A stretch of 8,734 bases of DNA from UBA9414 sp958446945 (GTDB lineage: Bacteria > Bacillota > Clostridia > Lachnospirales > Lachnospiraceae): positions 1 through 8,734 of the forward strand of contig CAUCYJ010000108.1 of the NCBI GenBank assembly GCA_958446945.1, read 5' to 3'. The translations under genes and the position numbers were made by a program. Every line of letters starts with the position of its first letter. The stretch's first letter is position 1. Below are positions 6,441 through 8,734 of the stretch, one piece after another. The notes below the pieces were generated by a model. The model was not told where the DNA came from. It searched no databases and was given only the letters and a program-made list of their open reading frames with translations.

Positions 6441-7298
6441 ATGGCGAACACAATTGCATTAAGAAAAGCATACTCTACGATGTTGGACGAAGTCTACAAA
6501 CTGGCGTCTTTGACAGCGGTTCTGGACGGACCGAATGAGCTTGTGAGAGAGGGAGCGAATGCGAATGAGATTCTGATCCCGAAAATGTCCATGCAGGGAC
6601 TTGCGGACTACAATAAGCAGACAGGCTATGTTGCAGGTGATGTGACACTTGAATACGAGACTAAGAAATGTACTTATGATCGAGGCCGCATGTTCACTGT
6701 GGACGCTATGGACAATATCGAGTCTGCAGGTGTTGCCTTCGGACGTCTTTCCGGAGAATTTTTGAGAACACAGGTTGTTCCGGAGCTTGACGCTTGGAGA
6801 CTTGCATCTTATGCAGGATACGCACCATCTACTAATAAAGTGGCAGCAGCGATTGCAGATGCGAAAGCCGGAATTGCGGCAATTAGAAAAGGCAAGACTG
6901 CTATTAAAAATGCAGAAGCGAAACCGGAAACCTGTTATTTGTACATTTCTGCGCAGCTTAAAGGGGATATTGAGGATCTTGACACTACAGCATCCAAAAG
7001 AGTATTAGATGGATGGGCTGGCGTGATCGAGGTTCCTGAGGGAAGATTTTTTGATAAGGTCACGCTGACCGCTTCCGGTGCCGGCGGATTCGCAACGGCA
7101 GGAGGGAAAAAGATTGATTTCCTGATTGTGGATAAAAATGCAGTGATCCAGAATCAGAAACACACTGTATCTAAGATCATTACTCCGGAAGTGAATCAGG
7201 ATGCGGATGCTTGGAAGTTCGGATATCGTACTGTAGGTATTGCAGAAGCGAAAGACAACAAAAAAGTGGCCATCTATGTGCACACTGCTGCGGAGTAG
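6441..7298 (+). CDS. Major capsid protein (HK97-fold)
   Basis: This is the main shell protein, with 285 residues and no obvious cleaved N-terminal scaffold domain, consistent with the separate scaffold gene upstream. The start is ATG 6441 with GAGGTAAT upstream. Features that fit A118-like HK97-fold coats are: N-terminal segment ANTIALRKAYSTMLDEVYKL; a loop with VTLEYETKKCTYDRGRMFTVDAMDNIES (68-95), corresponding to the 'y-x-DR-x-x-F-x-iD-x-mDn-x-E' stretch; the spine-helix segment GEFLRTQVVPELDAWRLA (105-122); and a C-terminal WKFGYRTVGIAEAKDNKKVAIYVH (258-281). GC is higher and codon use looks more regular than in the fibre-like gene. The identification is by motif and by position behind scaffold, and is secure as to role. 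Confidence 0.93.
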   Translation: MANTIALRKAYSTMLDEVYKLASLTAVLDGPNELVREGANANEILIPKMSMQGLADYNKQTGYVAGDVTLEYETKKCTYDRGRMFTVDAMDNIESAGVAFGRLSGEFLRTQVVPELDAWRLASYAGYAPSTNKVAAAIADAKAGIAAIRKGKTAIKNAEAKPETCYLYISAQLKGDIEDLDTTASKRVLDGWAGVIEVPEGRFFDKVTLTASGAGGFATAGGKKIDFLIVDKNAVIQNQKHTVSKIITPEVNQDADAWKFGYRTVGIAEAKDNKKVAIYVHTAAE

Positions 7299-7310
7299 GA
7301 GTTGATCTGA

Positions 7311-7697
7311 ATGAATTTGTATGCGGACCATAACTTCTATATGACGGAGTATAAGGGAAAAGCCACAGAAGAAGAATTTCAAAGGCAGATCGTGAAAGCA
7401 AGTGCCCACGTTCGGAGGATTACCTTTGGGCGTGCGGACAACTGCACGGAAATGGAAGAGGTGAAACTTGCTGTATGTGCAGTTTGTGATGTACTGATTT
7501 CGGATGAAAAAAGCCGAGAAAATAACAGTGGCAGACAGATCGCATCGGAGAGTACGGATGGATATTCCGTAAGCTATGTACAAGAAAAATCAGCTGATGA
7601 GACATCAGAAGAATTGTCATGTCGGAAAGCGTGTCAGGCGGCGGAACTATACTTGGAACCGACAGGTCTGCTCTATGCGGGGGTGGAAGAATGCTGA
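7311..7697 (+). CDS. Head-tail adaptor / connector protein
   Basis: This 128-residue protein probably docks below the portal as the first neck ring (functional analogue of SPP1 gp15 or HK97 gp6). Family-like parts are YADHNFYMTEYKGKATEEEF (4-23), a helix ending RRITFGRAD (35-43), a second helix EVKLAVCAVCDVLI (50-63), SESTDGYSVSYVQEKS (79-94), and the C-terminal YLEPTGLLYAGVEEC (114-128), close to the 'yL-x-x-TGLLYrGV' ending seen in such connectors. It starts 12 bp after the capsid stop with AGGAGTTGATC as ribosome binding site, echoing the site of the minor capsid gene. The end overlaps the next gene by 7 bp (ATGCTGA). Confidence 0.82.
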   Translation: MNLYADHNFYMTEYKGKATEEEFQRQIVKASAHVRRITFGRADNCTEMEEVKLAVCAVCDVLISDEKSRENNSGRQIASESTDGYSVSYVQEKSADETSEELSCRKACQAAELYLEPTGLLYAGVEEC

Positions 7698-8026
7698 CCA
7701 ATACAGATGCTACGATATACCACAGACAGTATGATCCGGAAACAAGACTGGATCAATGGGAACGGGAATATATCCCGGAAGTGTGGTGGTACAAAAATGA
7801 AAAGTCGCAGATCACGACAGATGGATTGAAACAAGCAGACACCTACACAGTCAGAATCCCGGATACGAGCGTGAAAATCAAGAAAGACGATTACCTTGTA
7901 AAAGGCGATTGCAAGGTTGACATGCAGACGATTAAGGACTTGGACGGACTGGACAAGACTAGAATTACATCTGCAAACTACAATACTTTTGGCGGCAATC
8001 CGCATATTAAGGTGGTGGGCGTGTAA
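7691..8026 (+). CDS. Neck/minor capsid protein, DUF6751-like
   Basis: The ATG at 7691 gives 111 residues; the in-frame ATG at 7619 would add 24 residues of a different frame within the adaptor gene and lacks a good ribosome site, while 7691 has GGGGGTGG just upstream. The opening MLTNTDATIYHRQYDPETRL, then VWWYKNEKSQITTDGLKQAD (31-50) and YTVRIPD...KKDDYLVKGD (52-73), match the small head-closure proteins often listed as DUF6751 in Clostridia phages. It is likely beta-rich. By position it would be the second neck protein, sealing the portal or forming the head-tail stopper. Overlaps with both neighbours suggest translational coupling. Exact role is inferred from order. Confidence 0.8.
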   Translation: MLTNTDATIYHRQYDPETRLDQWEREYIPEVWWYKNEKSQITTDGLKQADTYTVRIPDTSVKIKKDDYLVKGDCKVDMQTIKDLDGLDKTRITSANYNTFGGNPHIKVVGV

Positions 8027-8427
8027 TGGCAAAAGGAAAGAAAAAATTCCAAATCGAAACACCAAGAGGCACGATATCAACATACACGATTTCCAAAGGG
8101 AATTTAAAAGGTAGAACGATTGCAAGACTTGACTGGAATCCGGGATTTAAACCAAACATGGAATCTGGCTTTGCAAACGCTCAGGAATTTGTCGATTCCG
8201 AGTGCATCAGACGGATGAATCCGGAAACTCCAAGGCGTACAGGTGTGCTTGTTAAGTCAGCAACTCTCGGAACTGTGATTGGAAGCGGAGAGATCAATCA
8301 GATTGCACCTTACGCACGTAGGCAATATTATGAGCACAAGGAAAAATCACGATGGTTTGAGCGCATGAAGAATCGCCACAAGGATTCCATTTTGAAAGGA
8401 GCGGCGAAGTATGTCAAATCTCATTGA
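8026..8427 (+). CDS. Minor capsid / tail-completion protein (Minor_capsid_2-like, gp10-type)
   Basis: This 133-residue protein begins in a TAATG one-base overlap with the gene before it. The body carries the family pattern: GFANAQEFVDSECIRRMNPE (48-67), PRRTGVLVKSATLGTVIGSG (69-88), then APYARRQYYEHKEKSRWFERMKN (94-116) and a C-terminal helix DSILKGAAKYVKS. 'RM-x-P-x-x-P-x-x-TG-x-L-x-x-S' followed by 'PYAR-x-xYY' and 'W-F-x-x-M-K' is characteristic of HK97 gp10 / Minor_capsid_2 proteins, which bridge neck and tail. The N-terminus is very basic (MAKGKKKF). It overlaps the next gene by 17 bp. Confidence 0.83.
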   Translation: MAKGKKKFQIETPRGTISTYTISKGNLKGRTIARLDWNPGFKPNMESGFANAQEFVDSECIRRMNPETPRRTGVLVKSATLGTVIGSGEINQIAPYARRQYYEHKEKSRWFERMKNRHKDSILKGAAKYVKSH

Positions 8428-8734
8428 CAGCGTAAGATCGTATATCCTCACATGCCCTTTTTTAAGTGATGGGCGTGTAAATGTGGACTATATCGGAACG
8501 GATATGGGGTATTCTGTTGACCCTCTCCCTTGTGACCCGATCATACAGAGATACACGGACGGTGGGGCAAAGAAGCAGTTCCAATTCGCCTTTACAAGCC
8601 AAGAGGAATATGATCAAGATGCAAGAATTAACATTGAAAATAGCGGATTCTTCCAAAGCTTTGAGGAGTGGTTGGAGCAACAGAGTTTTAATAATAACCT
8701 GCCGGAGCTTGGAGAAAAGAAGAGTCCGATATCA
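8411..8734 (+). CDS. Minor capsid / tail-terminator-like protein (Minor_capsid_3-like), 3' end outside window
   Basis: The frame is open to the window edge, giving 108 residues of an incomplete protein. It begins MSNLIDSVRSYILTCPFLSD, which matches the 'LID-x-(I/V)R-x-(Y/F)I-x-x-CP-x-L' opening of phage minor capsid proteins placed after the gp10-like gene. Other parts: VNVDYIGTDMGYSVDPLPCDPIIQRYTDGG (23-52), FQFAFTSQEEY (57-67), INIENSGFFQSFEEWLEQQ (73-91) and NNLPEL (94-99). By position it would be the tail terminator that caps the tail tube at the neck. The ATG lies inside the preceding gene; its upstream sequence GGAGCGGCG contains a usable site. Family and role come from motif memory and order. 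Confidence 0.8.
   Translation, partial: MSNLIDSVRSYILTCPFLSDGRVNVDYIGTDMGYSVDPLPCDPIIQRYTDGGAKKQFQFAFTSQEEYDQDARINIENSGFFQSFEEWLEQQSFNNNLPELGEKKSPIS

Noticed and set aside
6775..7008. Plus-strand alternate frame of 77 codons inside the capsid gene
   Set aside because: It is nested in a secure gene, has no supporting ribosome site and no protein-like pattern.
7005..7583. Long minus-strand open frame of 192 codons opposite the capsid end and adaptor gene
   Set aside because: It lies wholly opposite two well-supported genes, has no recognisable motif, and is rich in Ser, Phe, Ile, His and Arg as antisense frames are.
7619..7690. Upstream ATG for the DUF6751-like gene
   Set aside because: The family opening MLTNTD...YHRxYDPETRL starts exactly at ATG 7691, which also has GGGGGTGG upstream.
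1..8734. Search for a defence system, CRISPR array, tRNA, integrase, transposon or hidden cargo gene
   Set aside because: Every sizeable frame on the + strand is explained by a structural or fibre-associated gene, and no spaced repeats, tRNA-like fold, transposase motif or end repeats were seen.

Overview
The window is a stretch of the late structural region of a tailed phage or prophage with a non-contractile- or Gram-positive-type head module (SPP1/A118-like gene order). All recognisable genes lie on the + strand and are packed head to tail, with overlaps of 1-17 bp or short gaps. Strong Gram-positive Shine-Dalgarno sequences (AGGAGGTGA, AGGTGATC), a TTG start, moderate-to-low GC and the protein flavour all suggest a host in the Firmicutes, most likely Clostridia and perhaps Lachnospiraceae. 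The host is inferred from style; no host gene or attachment site is present to prove it.

Layout. 1-947: C-terminal part of the large terminase (nuclease half). 940-2292: portal. 2302-3486: minor capsid protein of the Phage_min_cap2 type. 3492-5736: an accessory block of five genes: a 93-aa protein, a 489-aa fibre-like protein, a 95-aa protein, a 31-aa CD1375-like peptide and a 36-aa possible zinc-binding peptide. It ends at a terminator-like hairpin (5746-5772). 5737-5866 is the longest non-coding gap. 5867-6415: scaffold (GP20 type). 6441-7298: major capsid protein. 7311-8734: four neck or head-completion genes (adaptor, DUF6751-like protein, Minor_capsid_2-like protein, and the start of a Minor_capsid_3-like protein cut by the window edge).

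How they work together: terminase pumps DNA through the portal into a shell built from major capsid protein on the scaffold. The minor capsid protein goes in with the portal, and the 7311-8734 genes close the neck and join the tail. The head and neck genes look ordinary. The unusual part is the accessory block. Its large protein and the two small genes behind it look like the distal end of a tail-fibre module, yet they sit between the minor capsid and scaffold genes, followed by their own terminator-like hairpin. A head-associated fibre or adhesin is the most interesting reading, but it is inference. No RNA gene, CRISPR array, insertion sequence, integrase or att site was seen.
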